Made by a program: the position numbers and the translations under genes | Source of the DNA: Methanobacteriota archaeon | Lineage (GTDB): Archaea > Thermoplasmatota > Poseidoniia > Poseidoniales > Poseidoniaceae | DNA: 35,790 nucleotides | Direction: 5' to 3' | NCBI GenBank assembly: GCA_002715725.1 | Contig: PAZU01000040.1 | Span: forward strand, 1-35,790 | Shown: positions 21,406 through 29,008 of the stretch, in pieces | Numbering within the stretch: the first letter of the stretch is position 1 | Layout: each line of letters opens with the position of its first letter | The notes under the pieces: model-generated | Seen by the model: only the letters and a program-made list of their open reading frames with translations | Databases searched by the model: none | Told to the model about the DNA's origin: nothing

Positions 21406-22200
21406 GTGGGTTCCATCCCTCGGATCGGAGTCAGGGAGATATACGTCCCTCAAGTTCCGACGTGGGCGATTGATTTACCTCTAAGTATTCCTCAAGCCCC
21501 TCCTGTCACGCTGCAGATAGGATTCCCAACCGTTGAGATGCCAGGTTGCGTAGAGGCTAGAGAGACACAAGGTAATAACAAACTTGCAGAAGAAGACCCT
21601 CAAGGCAATCTAACGCTCTGTACTGGGCCAGGTATGCCCTATTTCAACCCTCCTGAATTCGACCCCAGCAAAGAATTGGTCGTGATTCCCATGGAGAATC
21701 AGGTCGACCTTGGAGCAGTAAGTGGACTGGGAAATAATTCTACAAATAATGAACAATCTTCAAAGGGAGAGAATCAAAACACTAATATTCCTGACGTCAA
21801 CTTTGACGGTGTTTCACCTGTTATCCCTGATTTGCCATGTCCTAGACCCGGAAGTCCACCCCCTGGAGCCTATGGAAAATACGGCACAAAACGAGTTACT
21901 GGTTACGAAAAAAGTGCTAATGGCGAATGTATCACGCTATATGAAGATATAGCATTACTCAATGTCATAAACAACTACACGCCCCCTCCGGCGACCATCC
22001 TAAATACTACTTCGATAGCTGTAGGCGCAACTCTAGGGGTGGCCCTAGTGGGCCAACCTCTCCAGCAGTACTTAATGAAGGTTGTGAAGCCTCTTGCGAA
22101 GAAAGTGACGAAGATTGTTCTAAAGAAGATTCTGAAGAAACCTGAGAAGATTCTGTCGGTTCGAGAACGGATGATTGATCAGAGGAAGAATCGAAAGTAA
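21406..22200 (+). CDS. Minor virion protein, 264 aa
   Basis: This proline-rich protein has an N-terminus (GSIPRIGVREIYVPQVPTW, then LPLSIPQAPPVT and VEMPGCVEA) that resembles minor virion proteins of T4-like cyanophages as I recall them. The centre is disordered with Pro, Asn and Gly. Near the C-terminus a hydrophobic stretch (TSIAVGATLGVALVG) leads to a very basic Lys-rich tail (KVVKPLAKKVTKIVLKK). The start is GTG at 21406. The last 194 bases are antisense to the 3' end of a second coding gene. Confidence 0.65.
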   Translation: MGSIPRIGVREIYVPQVPTWAIDLPLSIPQAPPVTLQIGFPTVEMPGCVEARETQGNNKLAEEDPQGNLTLCTGPGMPYFNPPEFDPSKELVVIPMENQVDLGAVSGLGNNSTNNEQSSKGENQNTNIPDVNFDGVSPVIPDLPCPRPGSPPPGAYGKYGTKRVTGYEKSANGECITLYEDIALLNVINNYTPPPATILNTTSIAVGATLGVALVGQPLQQYLMKVVKPLAKKVTKIVLKKILKKPEKILSVRERMIDQRKNRK

Positions 22201-22852
22201 TAGGATCGATTGAATGACTGTGATTTAATAACACTCCTGGCGGCGAAGTTAACAAAACGTCCTCACATATAACTTTGTATTTGCTGGTCGGATCCCACAC
22301 TATGCCCTCCTTCGCTAAGGTTCCACAATGCTTCAATCTTGAAATTTCATAGTCAAGTACCCTTAAATTTAATTGTGCTTTCCTGAGGGCTATCTCGGTG
22401 GCAGCAGCGTCCTTACAAAGAGACATCATCTCCTTATCTAGTGGTCGACTCCATTGAGCCGTTACACCAAGGTTTAGGGAGTAGTTATCCTTCTGCAAGG
22501 TTTGCACTGTCTTATACCATAAGATATCTCCGGGGTTATCTGGAGCACCATCTCCATCAATATCTCGAACGTCGTATACCGGATCTTCGTAGGTTTCAAA
22601 AAATGGCTCTTTAATATTCGCAGAGCGTCCAACATAAGGAGATATTGTTAATGTTTCTGATTGGCATACCACACCATTGGTAAAAGCAGACTGCATGAAG
22701 TTTCCTGTTAGGACTTGGTATGCATTGACATTCGCTTGACCGGAAGAATTAGCCACCGGATTAGAGGTAGCAGATATTCCTCCCACGTCACTTGCCTTGA
22801 CAATCGGACAAAAAGGAAATAGCATTAAAATGCTAAGAACCCTTGGTATCAC
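22007..22852 (-). CDS. Secreted/minor virion protein with Ser-rich tail, 281 aa
   Basis: GTG at 22852 overlaps the upstream stop (GTGA) and gives a signal-peptide-like N-terminus (VLSILMLFPFCPIVKA). The mature part (ASDVGGISATSNPVANSSG, TISPYVG, DPVYDVRDIDGDGAPDNPG, NLNLGVTAQWSRPLDKE, RLKHCGTLAKEGI) resembles a cyanophage minor virion protein from memory, including a Ca-binding-like DIDGDG turn. The last about 65 residues are Ser/Gln/Glu-rich and are read from DNA that also encodes the basic tail of the convergent gene, so this extension may be a later read-through. Confidence 0.7.
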   Translation of the reverse strand: MIPRVLSILMLFPFCPIVKASDVGGISATSNPVANSSGQANVNAYQVLTGNFMQSAFTNGVVCQSETLTISPYVGRSANIKEPFFETYEDPVYDVRDIDGDGAPDNPGDILWYKTVQTLQKDNYSLNLGVTAQWSRPLDKEMMSLCKDAAATEIALRKAQLNLRVLDYEISRLKHCGTLAKEGIVWDPTSKYKVICEDVLLTSPPGVLLNHSHSIDPITFDSSSDQSSVLEPTESSQVSSESSLEQSSSLSSQEASQPSLSTAGEVGPLGPPLELRLQLSK

Positions 22853-23337
22853 TGAGAAAATACGGAAACCGATTCTATCGTTGTGTCCGTTTCTATGGTT
22901 CTCGTTATGGTTGTGCGATTCTGAAGTCCGGGTCCGGAGTAACTGGATTGAAATTGGAATGAACCCCCTGGTTGAGTCAGTGTCCAGTTCGGTTTGTTTT
23001 GAACGTCGAGACCTGTCCATTTAGTCGTTATTCCTGACGCAGCGGTTGTATTTGTATTGATTATGGCAGATGGTTCAATAGATGCACCATCTAAAGATAT
23101 CCCTGTGCCACTTACCGTGTATTGCCAACCGGTCGCATAGTCTTCTGAGACTATCGACTCAGATATCACAGATCGCGACGTCGTTGTTTGAGTGAGTTGT
23201 CCGGACGAGAAGTTCGGGACGACGGGAACCGCACCTACAGGTGTGACAAATGCAACCGCCGCAATTACTGCATACTTGAATGTCGATGTTACGCCAGCAA
23301 TTGGGGCAGCCAGTCTCCCTAATACATGAGTAGACAT
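22849..23337 (-). CDS. Minor virion protein with N-terminal membrane segment, 162 aa
   Basis: The N-terminus has a hydrophobic helix (FKYAVIAAVAFVTPVGAVPVVP) that may be a signal or anchor. The rest is Ser/Thr-rich beta-type sequence (GQLTQTTTSRS, GWQYTVSGTGISL, FQSSYSGPGLQNRTTITRT). It resembles, from memory, a partner of the adjacent virion genes in T4-like cyanophages. It is coupled downstream by GTGA and starts at ATG 23337, eight bases after the previous stop. Confidence 0.65.
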   Translation of the reverse strand: MSTHVLGRLAAPIAGVTSTFKYAVIAAVAFVTPVGAVPVVPNFSSGQLTQTTTSRSVISESIVSEDYATGWQYTVSGTGISLDGASIEPSAIINTNTTAASGITTKWTGLDVQNKPNWTLTQPGGSFQFQSSYSGPGLQNRTTITRTIETDTTIESVSVFSQ

Positions 23338-23344
23338 ATGACAT

Positions 23345-23875
23345 CTACTTCACATTCAGAGTAGATATAAATTGTCCAATAGCTGTAGTACCGGCTCCAC
23401 CTGCTACGAGTGACGTAACTGTTCCACCAGATAAACTTGAGACTCCACCAGCCAACGTACCTTTAGTACCTCCGGCAAACGTGGTAGTGCTTCCGAAAGC
23501 CGGAATGGACTGTACCTGACCGGTTGTGGTTGACACAGTTGAACCGGCATTAATTGCAGGTATGGCGTCTCCTTGGAGCCAACTTTCTGAAAAACTAAAT
23601 TGATTTCCGGAGACATTTAAATCGTATGTACCGGCTTTCATTGTCGGTGCGGCAGTAGCTGATCCTGCTGTTAAGCCTCCAAAAACGTCGCTATTACCAG
23701 TACCAACTTTTATATTTGTACCAGAAACGCTATATGTGCTTGGCACCCTGGCTGCAACTGATGAGGCACCATCTACGGTTAATTGAACCGAAGAACTCAG
23801 ACTATGTGTGATGTCTGCAAAAGCAGGTGCTGCAAGGGATGTAAACAACAGCGCTGGTAAAACTATGCGCTTCAT
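23345..23875 (-). CDS. Secreted minor virion protein, 176 aa
   Basis: This protein carries a clear signal peptide (MKRIVLPALLFTSLAAPAFA, cleavage before Asp). The mature part is low-charge, beta-rich and full of Ser, Thr and Gly (SSVQLTVDGASS, STYSVSGTNIKVG, GGAGTTAIGQF). It resembles the first gene of a three-gene minor virion set known in T4-like cyanophages, as far as I recall. A TATAAGTA box lies 20 bases upstream of the ATG, and the two other members follow downstream. Confidence 0.7.
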   Translation of the reverse strand: MKRIVLPALLFTSLAAPAFADITHSLSSSVQLTVDGASSVAARVPSTYSVSGTNIKVGTGNSDVFGGLTAGSATAAPTMKAGTYDLNVSGNQFSFSESWLQGDAIPAINAGSTVSTTTGQVQSIPAFGSTTTFAGGTKGTLAGGVSSLSGGTVTSLVAGGAGTTAIGQFISTLNVK

Positions 23876-23895
23876 GGGAAAAATTTAGACGTCTC

Positions 23896-23903
23896 TACTT
23901 ATA
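23896..23903 (-). promoter_or_regulatory. TATAAGTA box before the secreted virion gene set
   Basis: On the minus strand tataagta lies 20 bases before the ATG at 23875. It is a one-base variant of the T4-type late core, and is well placed to drive the three virion genes 23875 to 22007. Confidence 0.45.
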
Positions 23904-23911
23904 GTAGGTAA

Positions 23912-24013
23912 TTATTTTTTACTACAGATTTTTTCCTTTTGCCAATGTTGCATGCGATACTGTTGCCTAATAATTTCTTGACAATGGGGGCAATCGCAAC
24001 CCCTGTAAATCAA
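23912..24013 (-). CDS. CxCxxC mini-protein, 33 aa
   Basis: A 33-codon frame in the gap between the membrane genes and the virion set starts at TTG 24013, four bases after the upstream stop. The peptide begins IYRGCDCPHCQEII, with CxCxxC and a fourth Cys near the C-terminus, and has a basic Gln/Lys-rich tail; it could bind zinc. The lack of an ATG and of a Shine-Dalgarno keeps confidence modest. No family is recognised. Confidence 0.4.
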   Translation of the reverse strand: MIYRGCDCPHCQEIIRQQYRMQHWQKEKICSKK

Positions 24014-24017
24014 GGGT

Positions 24018-24218
24018 TCACTTTTTAATTCTTTGACCGCTGTGCCCATGAGCAATACCTAACTCGTGCATTTTGGCATGTTCATCAATGGGATCTCTTA
24101 AATCTTTAGATCCACTTCCAAGAGTTAAATAAACTCCATAACTTATAGCCCCTAAAAGGATGGTAACTAAGCTACCAATCACAAAAACTAATTGAGGGTC
24201 TACCGTCTTTTCGATCAT
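24018..24218 (-). CDS. Small membrane protein, 66 aa
   Basis: One transmembrane helix (LVFVIGSLVTILLGAISYGVYLTL) is followed by a His-rich polar tail (DEHAKMHELGIAHGHSG). It starts at an ATG overlapping the stop of the upstream gene (ATGA). It is the third member of a tightly coupled trio of membrane genes typical of holin-type or virion membrane clusters. No family is recognised. Confidence 0.65.
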   Translation of the reverse strand: MIEKTVDPQLVFVIGSLVTILLGAISYGVYLTLGSGSKDLRDPIDEHAKMHELGIAHGHSGQRIKK

Positions 24219-24436
24219 AAATATGCTTTAGATATATTCGTAGCAAACCCTATTAAGGTTACTCCCGCTGCTAGTACGGCTGCAGCACCTATGACCCACT
24301 TTTCTACTACTTTGAGGCGTTCACGTAACTCCTCTTGCTTCTCTTCCAATCTTTCGATTTTAAGAGCCTGAACCGTCAGCTTCGTTTCCTGTGCAGCATC
24401 TGAAGCATTTACATGTGAAGGATTGTCGCAAGTCAT
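24215..24436 (-). CDS. Coiled-coil/membrane protein, XhlA/holin-accessory-like, 73 aa
   Basis: A charged coiled coil (KIERLEEKQEELRERLKVVE) leads into a C-terminal hydrophobic helix (WVIGAAAVLAAGVTLIGFA). This order, coiled coil then membrane tail, resembles hemolysin XhlA-like holin-accessory proteins of phages. It is joined to both neighbours by ATGA overlaps (24433-24436 and 24215-24218). A role in membrane permeabilisation at lysis is an inference from design. Confidence 0.65.
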   Translation of the reverse strand: MTCDNPSHVNASDAAQETKLTVQALKIERLEEKQEELRERLKVVEKWVIGAAAVLAAGVTLIGFATNISKAYL

Positions 24437-24879
24437 GATTTCTTAGAAGAGTCAACAATATCTGCTCCTAGTATCTTAATCGGAGTCTCTACACGAATTG
24501 TTTGGAAGCCACCTCCTTGATTTGACATTAAAGCCAACATTTCTTTCTTACTTAATGGCTTGTCTTCTGGATTCACATCATACGTTCCATCGCCTTTCTT
24601 TTTAGCACTCTTCTCCAGGCCAAAACTTGCAAGCGACGAAGCCAGGAGAGATGCCGGAAAAGTTATATCCTGTTTTTCCCCTGACGTTAGTCCAGGAATC
24701 TTTGGCAAATAATTTAAGGTCACTAATGCCCCGGACCAAAAAACTACTAAAAGCCTGACTGCAACTGAGATATACTCGAATTGCTCTTCTTTATCGTCTA
24801 TCTTCTCCTTGATTTTCTGAAAGATACTCTTCTTCTTTTCTTCCTGTTTTGGAATTTCCTGAGCTGCCTGAGTAGCCAT
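24433..24879 (-). CDS. Membrane protein, possible holin, 148 aa
   Basis: A charged N-terminal helix (QKIKEKIDDKEEQFEY) precedes two hydrophobic segments (VAVRLLVVFWSGALVTL and FPASLLASSLASFGL), then a polar tail with GGGFQTIRVETPIKIL. The two spans and small size fit a phage holin or virion membrane protein. It is the first gene of an ATGA-coupled trio. No signal peptide is present. The holin reading is inferred, not shown. Confidence 0.6.
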   Translation of the reverse strand: MATQAAQEIPKQEEKKKSIFQKIKEKIDDKEEQFEYISVAVRLLVVFWSGALVTLNYLPKIPGLTSGEKQDITFPASLLASSLASFGLEKSAKKKGDGTYDVNPEDKPLSKKEMLALMSNQGGGFQTIRVETPIKILGADIVDSSKKS

Positions 24880-24913
24880 TTCATATTCTTAATCTACATT
24901 AATAGTAGACGTT

Positions 24914-25090
24914 TTAAGTTGGATAGTAGGCGGGTACCAATGTACCTCTATCGTCGTCATCATCATCGTCTTCGTTATCGCGTCTTAAATCATAACCTAA
25001 TGCATATGTCACGATAGCGACAGCAATAAGAGGCATGAAAGGGAATAAGAAAGCTAATTGAAGCGTCGCCGGATCAGCTAGTTCGTTCAT
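24914..25090 (-). CDS. Small membrane protein with Asp run, 58 aa
   Basis: One long hydrophobic helix (LQLAFLFPFMPLIAVAIVTY) is followed by RR and seven Asp in a row (DNEDDDDDDDRG). ATG 25090 overlaps the upstream gene by 17 bases; an in-frame GTG at 25144 would add a basic N-terminus of 18 residues. No family is recognised. It sits between the basic 54-residue gene and the holin-like trio. Confidence 0.55.
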   Translation of the reverse strand: MNELADPATLQLAFLFPFMPLIAVAIVTYALGYDLRRDNEDDDDDDDRGTLVPAYYPT

Positions 25091-25238
25091 GAATTTTTTG
25101 TTCTGCTTTGAGAGCTTTTTTGAGAATTTTGCGTGCTTGTTCACGAGTCACGCATTTTTCCGCCTTTTTGTTAAGACGTATAAGTTTTTGATGTTGTTTC
25201 TTAATGTTAGGCTTTTCTGTTTTCGTACTGATTCGCAT
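25074..25238 (-). CDS. Small basic protein, 54 aa
   Basis: This Lys-rich helical protein contains IKKQHQKLIRLNKKAEKC and EQARKILKKALKAEQKI. ATG 25238 is preferred over 25268 because GGAG lies nine bases upstream; it overlaps the upstream gene by 32 bases. It may bind nucleic acid or serve as an internal virion protein. No family is recognised beyond a general likeness to small cyanophage proteins. Confidence 0.55.
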   Translation of the reverse strand: MRISTKTEKPNIKKQHQKLIRLNKKAEKCVTREQARKILKKALKAEQKIHERTS

Positions 25239-26214
25239 TAACCAACTCTCCTGCACCATAAAGTCCAAGCAAGGCTCCTAATGTACCACCTCCATACAAA
25301 GCAGCTTTTCTATAGCGACCCATAATTGGAGGTCTCATTTGCTTAGCCTTGTCTAAAGCCTGAGCTATATCATCAGCTTTAGCCATTGTTACAGATGGAT
25401 CAGCCACCCCAGGAACATTACCAATGCTCCTCTTCATTAATTCAGCTTCCTGTTCAGGAGTCATTGCTCTTCGCTGAGCATAAATTTGAGCCTCTTCAGC
25501 TTGTGAAGCTTGCTGAACTTCTGCTAAAGCTGCTAGTTGTTCAGGACTTAACTTATAAACACTATCTGGTGCTGCCCCAAGATCTCCCTGTAATTCTTTT
25601 ACAACCGCGTTATAAACTTCACCTTGCAAAGTTTGTGGACTTATGTTTCTTTCTTTTAATCTTTCTTTTCTAAGACCTTCTTTCATTCGATATGATTCAC
25701 CGTAATCATCTCTTGCTCTGCTTGGATTCACATACTCTTCTTCTGGCGTAGCCATCTCACGTAACTCTTGAGCTAATATCTCCCTGCCAGTTTCACCACC
25801 TATACCACCTTCTGTCGGCTTGCTGTATACAGGTTGAGATGACACTTCTGAATTAGTTGACTCAGGAGCATTTAATGCAGAAGATGGCGGCTTATTAATT
25901 AACTCGTCAGCATCATATCCTTGCTGAGTTAACCTTTGTCTGATTTCTCCTTCTCCTACGTTGTCAATAGCTGCTTGAACAAATGCTTCTTCTCCTTGAG
26001 TAGAGAGCAACACATTTCGAACAACACTTTTAGCTGCTCCATCACCTGCTTTAGCGAGGATAACAATGTCATTGAAAGCTCTTTTAGCAGCTTCATCTCC
26101 TGCTATTAATCCAACTTTCAGCAAGCCCAAAGAACCAGCTAGTCCTTTACGACCAGACATTGCCCAATCGTCTGCAGCTCTTAAGACTCGATCAATACCA
26201 CTGTTGGGATCCAT
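25207..26214 (-). CDS. Probable virion/injection protein, 335 aa
   Basis: This Ala/Gln/Glu-rich helical protein has a basic middle (RMKEGLRKERLKERN) and a C-terminal hydrophobic glycine-rich helix (AALYGGGTLGALLGLYGAGEL). Long amphipathic helices with one membrane-active segment are typical of internal or ejected phage proteins. Its ATG overlaps the upstream stop (TAATG at 26212-26216), linking it to the next protein in the set. No family match is certain. Confidence 0.6.
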   Translation of the reverse strand: MDPNSGIDRVLRAADDWAMSGRKGLAGSLGLLKVGLIAGDEAAKRAFNDIVILAKAGDGAAKSVVRNVLLSTQGEEAFVQAAIDNVGEGEIRQRLTQQGYDADELINKPPSSALNAPESTNSEVSSQPVYSKPTEGGIGGETGREILAQELREMATPEEEYVNPSRARDDYGESYRMKEGLRKERLKERNISPQTLQGEVYNAVVKELQGDLGAAPDSVYKLSPEQLAALAEVQQASQAEEAQIYAQRRAMTPEQEAELMKRSIGNVPGVADPSVTMAKADDIAQALDKAKQMRPPIMGRYRKAALYGGGTLGALLGLYGAGELVNANQYENRKA

Positions 26215-26789
26215 TAAAAACCACCACCGAGATAGCTCTTAGGGAATATTCTCTCATCAATGCCAAGACGTGCCTCCCTAGCTCTCCTCCTTTGCTCATT
26301 AAACTGAGCCTCTTGCTGTTGCATTAATGCGTTCTTCGATGCATATTCTGCTAGAGTTTCAATTTGTTCTCCTGCCATCCCGCTACCTGCCGCGTTGGGA
26401 TCAAAGCCGTAAGGTATTACTGGGATTTTTTGTATATTTGGATTCAATATTCCATCTACTGCCTCTGCTGCGTCTAATTCGTCCTGAATAGCTTTTAATT
26501 CTGATCCTGAAGGTCCACCAAAGCCAGTGCCGAAAGGCTCATTACTTGCTTCTCTTGCATTCGTTAATCCTTCTAATGTAACATTACCTTCTGGAGTTAA
26601 ATTTGGATTGTTGTGATGAGCTAAAAGTTGAATACCTTGATCATCCTCAGTTAAGGCTGTACCTCCCAATATACCTTCTACATCCTCTGCAAAAGCATTA
26701 GGATCACCAGTAAGTTTGCTTGATAACCAAGCCGCTAAAGCCTGTTGATCTTCCTCCGTATTACCGAAGCCTCCTGCAGCTAATCTCAA
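26214..26789 (-). CDS. Probable virion protein, 191 aa
   Basis: This acidic, Gly/Asn-rich protein has no membrane segment: TEEDQQALAAWLSSKL at the start, PFGTGFGGPSGSE in the middle and a Gln/Arg-rich helix near the end (QQQEAQFNEQRRRAREARLG). The start is TTG at 26789, with no close ATG. It is coupled to the 335-residue gene by TAATG. A virion role is inferred from the neighbours. Confidence 0.55.
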   Translation of the reverse strand: MRLAAGGFGNTEEDQQALAAWLSSKLTGDPNAFAEDVEGILGGTALTEDDQGIQLLAHHNNPNLTPEGNVTLEGLTNAREASNEPFGTGFGGPSGSELKAIQDELDAAEAVDGILNPNIQKIPVIPYGFDPNAAGSGMAGEQIETLAEYASKNALMQQQEAQFNEQRRRAREARLGIDERIFPKSYLGGGF

Positions 26790-26848
26790 GGGTCTAACAG
26801 ATTACGTTCATTCCCTATTGTAGTAGGTATTATGACATAACTCGTCTA

Positions 26849-27571
26849 CTATCGAGGTACAAACAAGTTATCAGAGAAAAAGAATCCTTTCTTATCTTTA
26901 AAGCGCTCTAATGGTGATTGATACTTATCTTCTGAAGGTAAATAATTAAACCAACCAGTTGCAATATATTTTGTTTCAGTAGGGCTAACAATGCCACGAT
27001 GAGTATAAGTCCAATCCACAGGCCATATAACAGTTAAACCTTTTTGTGCTTTAAGTTTTAAATTCTGATTATGCCATTCTGTTCCTCCTCCATCATGGAC
27101 ATCATTTAAATAAGTCATCCATGTTAAGTGACGAGTTACTGTTGTTGCATTCATAGAAGACCTCTCACAATGCCACCTGCGAAAACCTTCATTTGGTTTG
27201 TATTTTTGAATATTAAACATTTCATATCCTCCATTTCCCCATGGCTGATGACTTAATTCGCAATCAGGAAATTTATGACAATAATCATCCAGAACTTGAT
27301 TTAATTGTTTGTTAAAAATTGCAACCCTTTCATCTTTAACATAATATGGCACCCCTAAATCAATCGATTGCTTGCCTGATTTGTCTAAGGCATCATGGCT
27401 ATTTTGACCGGCCAGCCTCCCCTCTCTTTTGTGACAGAGCCAATACGTTTCCTCGCTGCAAGGAATCCGATGAATACCTAAAGGAAATTCTTCAAAATAT
27501 TCAATTAATCCATCACAAATATCTGGATCTATTTTTCTTCCATATAAAAATTCGTGGTGCGTAAATTCCAT
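26849..27571 (-). CDS. 2OG-Fe(II) oxygenase (prolyl-hydroxylase-like), 240 aa
   Basis: The C-terminal half has the double-stranded beta-helix layout: YKPNEGFRRWHCE, with first metal ligands H134 and E136 (Glu in place of the usual Asp), LTWMTYLNDVHDGGGTEW, VIWPVDWTYTHRG with distal H191, and TKYIATGWF, where Lys stands where Arg often binds 2-oxoglutarate. Substrate unknown; such enzymes are common beside cyanophage structural genes. ATG 27571 follows the upstream stop after 3 bases. Confidence 0.8.
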   Translation of the reverse strand: MEFTHHEFLYGRKIDPDICDGLIEYFEEFPLGIHRIPCSEETYWLCHKREGRLAGQNSHDALDKSGKQSIDLGVPYYVKDERVAIFNKQLNQVLDDYCHKFPDCELSHQPWGNGGYEMFNIQKYKPNEGFRRWHCERSSMNATTVTRHLTWMTYLNDVHDGGGTEWHNQNLKLKAQKGLTVIWPVDWTYTHRGIVSPTETKYIATGWFNYLPSEDKYQSPLERFKDKKGFFFSDNLFVPR

Positions 27572-27574
27572 TGA

Positions 27575-27826
27575 TTATTCGATCCACAAAGGTTCCTTAT
27601 ATGGTGAATCATTAGGATTGGGAATAGCAGGTAAGAAGTAATTATCTGGTTTAAAATTCTGCTCAATCTCGTAAACAAATCCATCAACGATTCGATCAAC
27701 ACTATCAGCCATGCGTCTATAGCCTTTACCCATGTAGATCTGACCTGATACAACGGCAACAGTAGCTATACCCCAAAAGATGTAATAAGGCATCGACTTG
27801 ATTTGCTTATATTCAAAATTACCCAT
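27575..27826 (-). CDS. Small membrane protein, 83 aa
   Basis: A single hydrophobic segment (MPYYIFWGIATVAVVSGQIYMG) lies near the N-terminus, followed by a polar domain with two Asp/Glu-rich helices and a Pro/Asn-rich end. It resembles, from memory, a short membrane protein found in many marine cyanophages (SIPYYIFW-type start). It is three bases upstream of the oxygenase gene and probably shares its transcript. Confidence 0.65.
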   Translation of the reverse strand: MGNFEYKQIKSMPYYIFWGIATVAVVSGQIYMGKGYRRMADSVDRIVDGFVYEIEQNFKPDNYFLPAIPNPNDSPYKEPLWIE

Positions 27827-27887
27827 TAATCAATCCCTTTTACTCCATTCTGCTACGTCTCCTCAGAAAAGCAAATTTTATCGCACT

Positions 27888-27925
27888 ATAAAAAACCGCC
27901 CATACTTAATACAGTATGAACGGTT
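27888..27925 (-). terminator. Terminator after the outer-membrane-like gene
   Basis: On the minus strand, aaccgttcatact and agtatgggcggtt form a 13-bp stem (two G-U pairs) with a 6-base loop, followed by TTTTTTATA. It lies 18 bases after the stop at 27943, so it should end that transcript. Confidence 0.85.
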
Positions 27926-27942
27926 CAATACCTGATAGCTAA

Positions 27943-28314
27943 TTAGAAGTTGTACTTAACGCCTAGCTTTCCACCTGAACCGAAGTCTTCTTTTTCTTCA
28001 CCTGTAAGGAAAGAAACTTCACCATAAATATCTGTTGATTCAGAAACAGCTATAGATCCGCCAGCCTTACCTGAAATACGAGTTTCTGTGTCTGCGTCTT
28101 TAACAGCTACGAATGCTGGTCCACCTTGAACATAGTAAGAAACCTTACCAGTATCATTCGCACCTGCATAACCTACGTGAAGGTCGGTTGTAGCATTTGT
28201 GTACTTTTTGTCTGTCCAACTTGCGTTGGTTTCAACGTTAAGATAAGGGCCAGCAAAAGTAGCAGGAGCAGCAATTAAAGTTAATGCAGCAGCACTATAA
28301 AAAGTCTTTAGCAC
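27943..28314 (-). CDS. Outer-membrane/porin-like secreted protein, 123 aa
   Basis: The N-terminus is a signal peptide (LKTFYSAAALTLIAAPATFAG). The mature part alternates polar and apolar residues in beta-strand style (YLNVETNASW, TTDLHVGYAG, YYVQGGPAFVAV, DIYGEVSFLTG) and ends in Phe (GVKYNF), like outer-membrane beta-barrels. Related small proteins occur in T4-like cyanophages. The start is GTG at 28314. It stands alone between a TATAAAATA box and a strong terminator, so it is probably a single-gene transcript. Confidence 0.75.
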   Translation of the reverse strand: MLKTFYSAAALTLIAAPATFAGPYLNVETNASWTDKKYTNATTDLHVGYAGANDTGKVSYYVQGGPAFVAVKDADTETRISGKAGGSIAVSESTDIYGEVSFLTGEEKEDFGSGGKLGVKYNF

Positions 28315-28341
28315 GAAATAAGTTTTTGTAATAACATTTTT

Positions 28342-28350
28342 TATTTTATA
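28342..28350 (-). promoter_or_regulatory. TATAAAATA box upstream of the porin-like gene
   Basis: On the minus strand tataaaata lies 27 bases before the GTG at 28314. It is close to the TATAAATA core and is the likely promoter of this single-gene unit. Confidence 0.4.
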
Positions 28351-28388
28351 TACAAAATGTAATGTTTTAAGACCCTTGTGCCAGTACG

Positions 28389-28634
28389 TTAGCCTTGCGT
28401 CGTCTTTTCCTTATCATAAAAATTCTTCATTACTGATTTCATTTCTGCAGGTAAAGGATAGTGTCTTAATAAAGTTCTTGCTTCTCTCCTAACCTCTAAA
28501 GGAATTCTTGGTGTTTCTTTGGTGGAGGTCAACCTTAAAAGATAATCTCTTGTAGAGACAACAGCAGTAATCTTTTGATCTGTGCTACTAATAGAATTTC
28601 TTTCTGGCACAGGAGGATACTGCCTAAGCTTCAT
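28389..28634 (-). CDS. Hypothetical protein, 81 aa
   Basis: This small basic protein has a central LEVRREARTLLRHYPLP, which resembles a (K)TPRxPxxxRxxARxxLRHxP motif seen in small cyanobacterial and cyanophage proteins of unknown function. The N-terminus is polar. ATG 28634 overlaps the upstream gene by 11 bases. There is no membrane segment. Confidence 0.6.
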   Translation of the reverse strand: MKLRQYPPVPERNSISSTDQKITAVVSTRDYLLRLTSTKETPRIPLEVRREARTLLRHYPLPAEMKSVMKNFYDKEKTTQG

Positions 28635-28893
28635 CGTATTCTAAGCAAACAGGTCTAGCAATATTAGAGGCTTTGATTTGCTCTCTAGTTTTTTCGTCAT
28701 GCCATAAATCTACTTGACGCTCTATCTCTTGCATTCCTACATGCTTTGCATAGGTTTCCGCTAACCCTGTATATGTATTTCTTTTAGGTATAGGAGCCTT
28801 GTCTCTCTTATATAGATCATATAAATAACTCATAAAATCAGATCTATTCTGATTATTTCTTACCCTACGTCGAGGGTTCATACTGTCAGCCAT
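28624..28893 (-). CDS. Hypothetical protein, 89 aa
   Basis: This small protein has a very basic N-terminus (NPRRRVRNNQNRSDF), an aromatic middle (SYLYDLYKRD) and a charged end. No family is recognised. It is coupled to the 81-residue gene by an 11-base overlap. A DNA-binding role is only hinted at by the Arg-rich start. Confidence 0.6.
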   Translation of the reverse strand: MADSMNPRRRVRNNQNRSDFMSYLYDLYKRDKAPIPKRNTYTGLAETYAKHVGMQEIERQVDLWHDEKTREQIKASNIARPVCLEYDEA

Positions 28894-28942
28894 CTTGTGA
28901 GATCGTGTCTTTAAAGATTAGCTGAAAATTTTAAAGAAGCTA

Positions 28943-29008
28943 GCGTGTTCCTACAACTCTACCTAATTGGGCGCTCTGGGCTGGTGCTTGTTCCTAAAAC
29001 TCTACCTA
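28943..29008. repeat. Direct repeat pair, 23 bases, two mismatches
   Basis: gcgtgttcctacaactctac at 28943-28962 (repeat continues to 28965) recurs as gcttgttcctaaaactctac at 28986-29005 (to 29008), 43 bases apart. The second copy is inside the end of the DUF4214 gene and the first spans its stop, so a short duplication probably extended or shortened that end. Confidence 0.7.

Noticed and set aside
22797-23024. Plus-strand frame of 75 codons in the virion gene region
   Set aside because: Antisense to two supported genes; no motif or ribosome site.
23159-23344. Cys-rich 61-codon minus-strand frame resembling a zinc finger
   Set aside because: It lies in another frame of the well-supported virion gene 22849-23337, starts next to its ATG, and the Cys pattern arises from Ala/Val codons of that gene.
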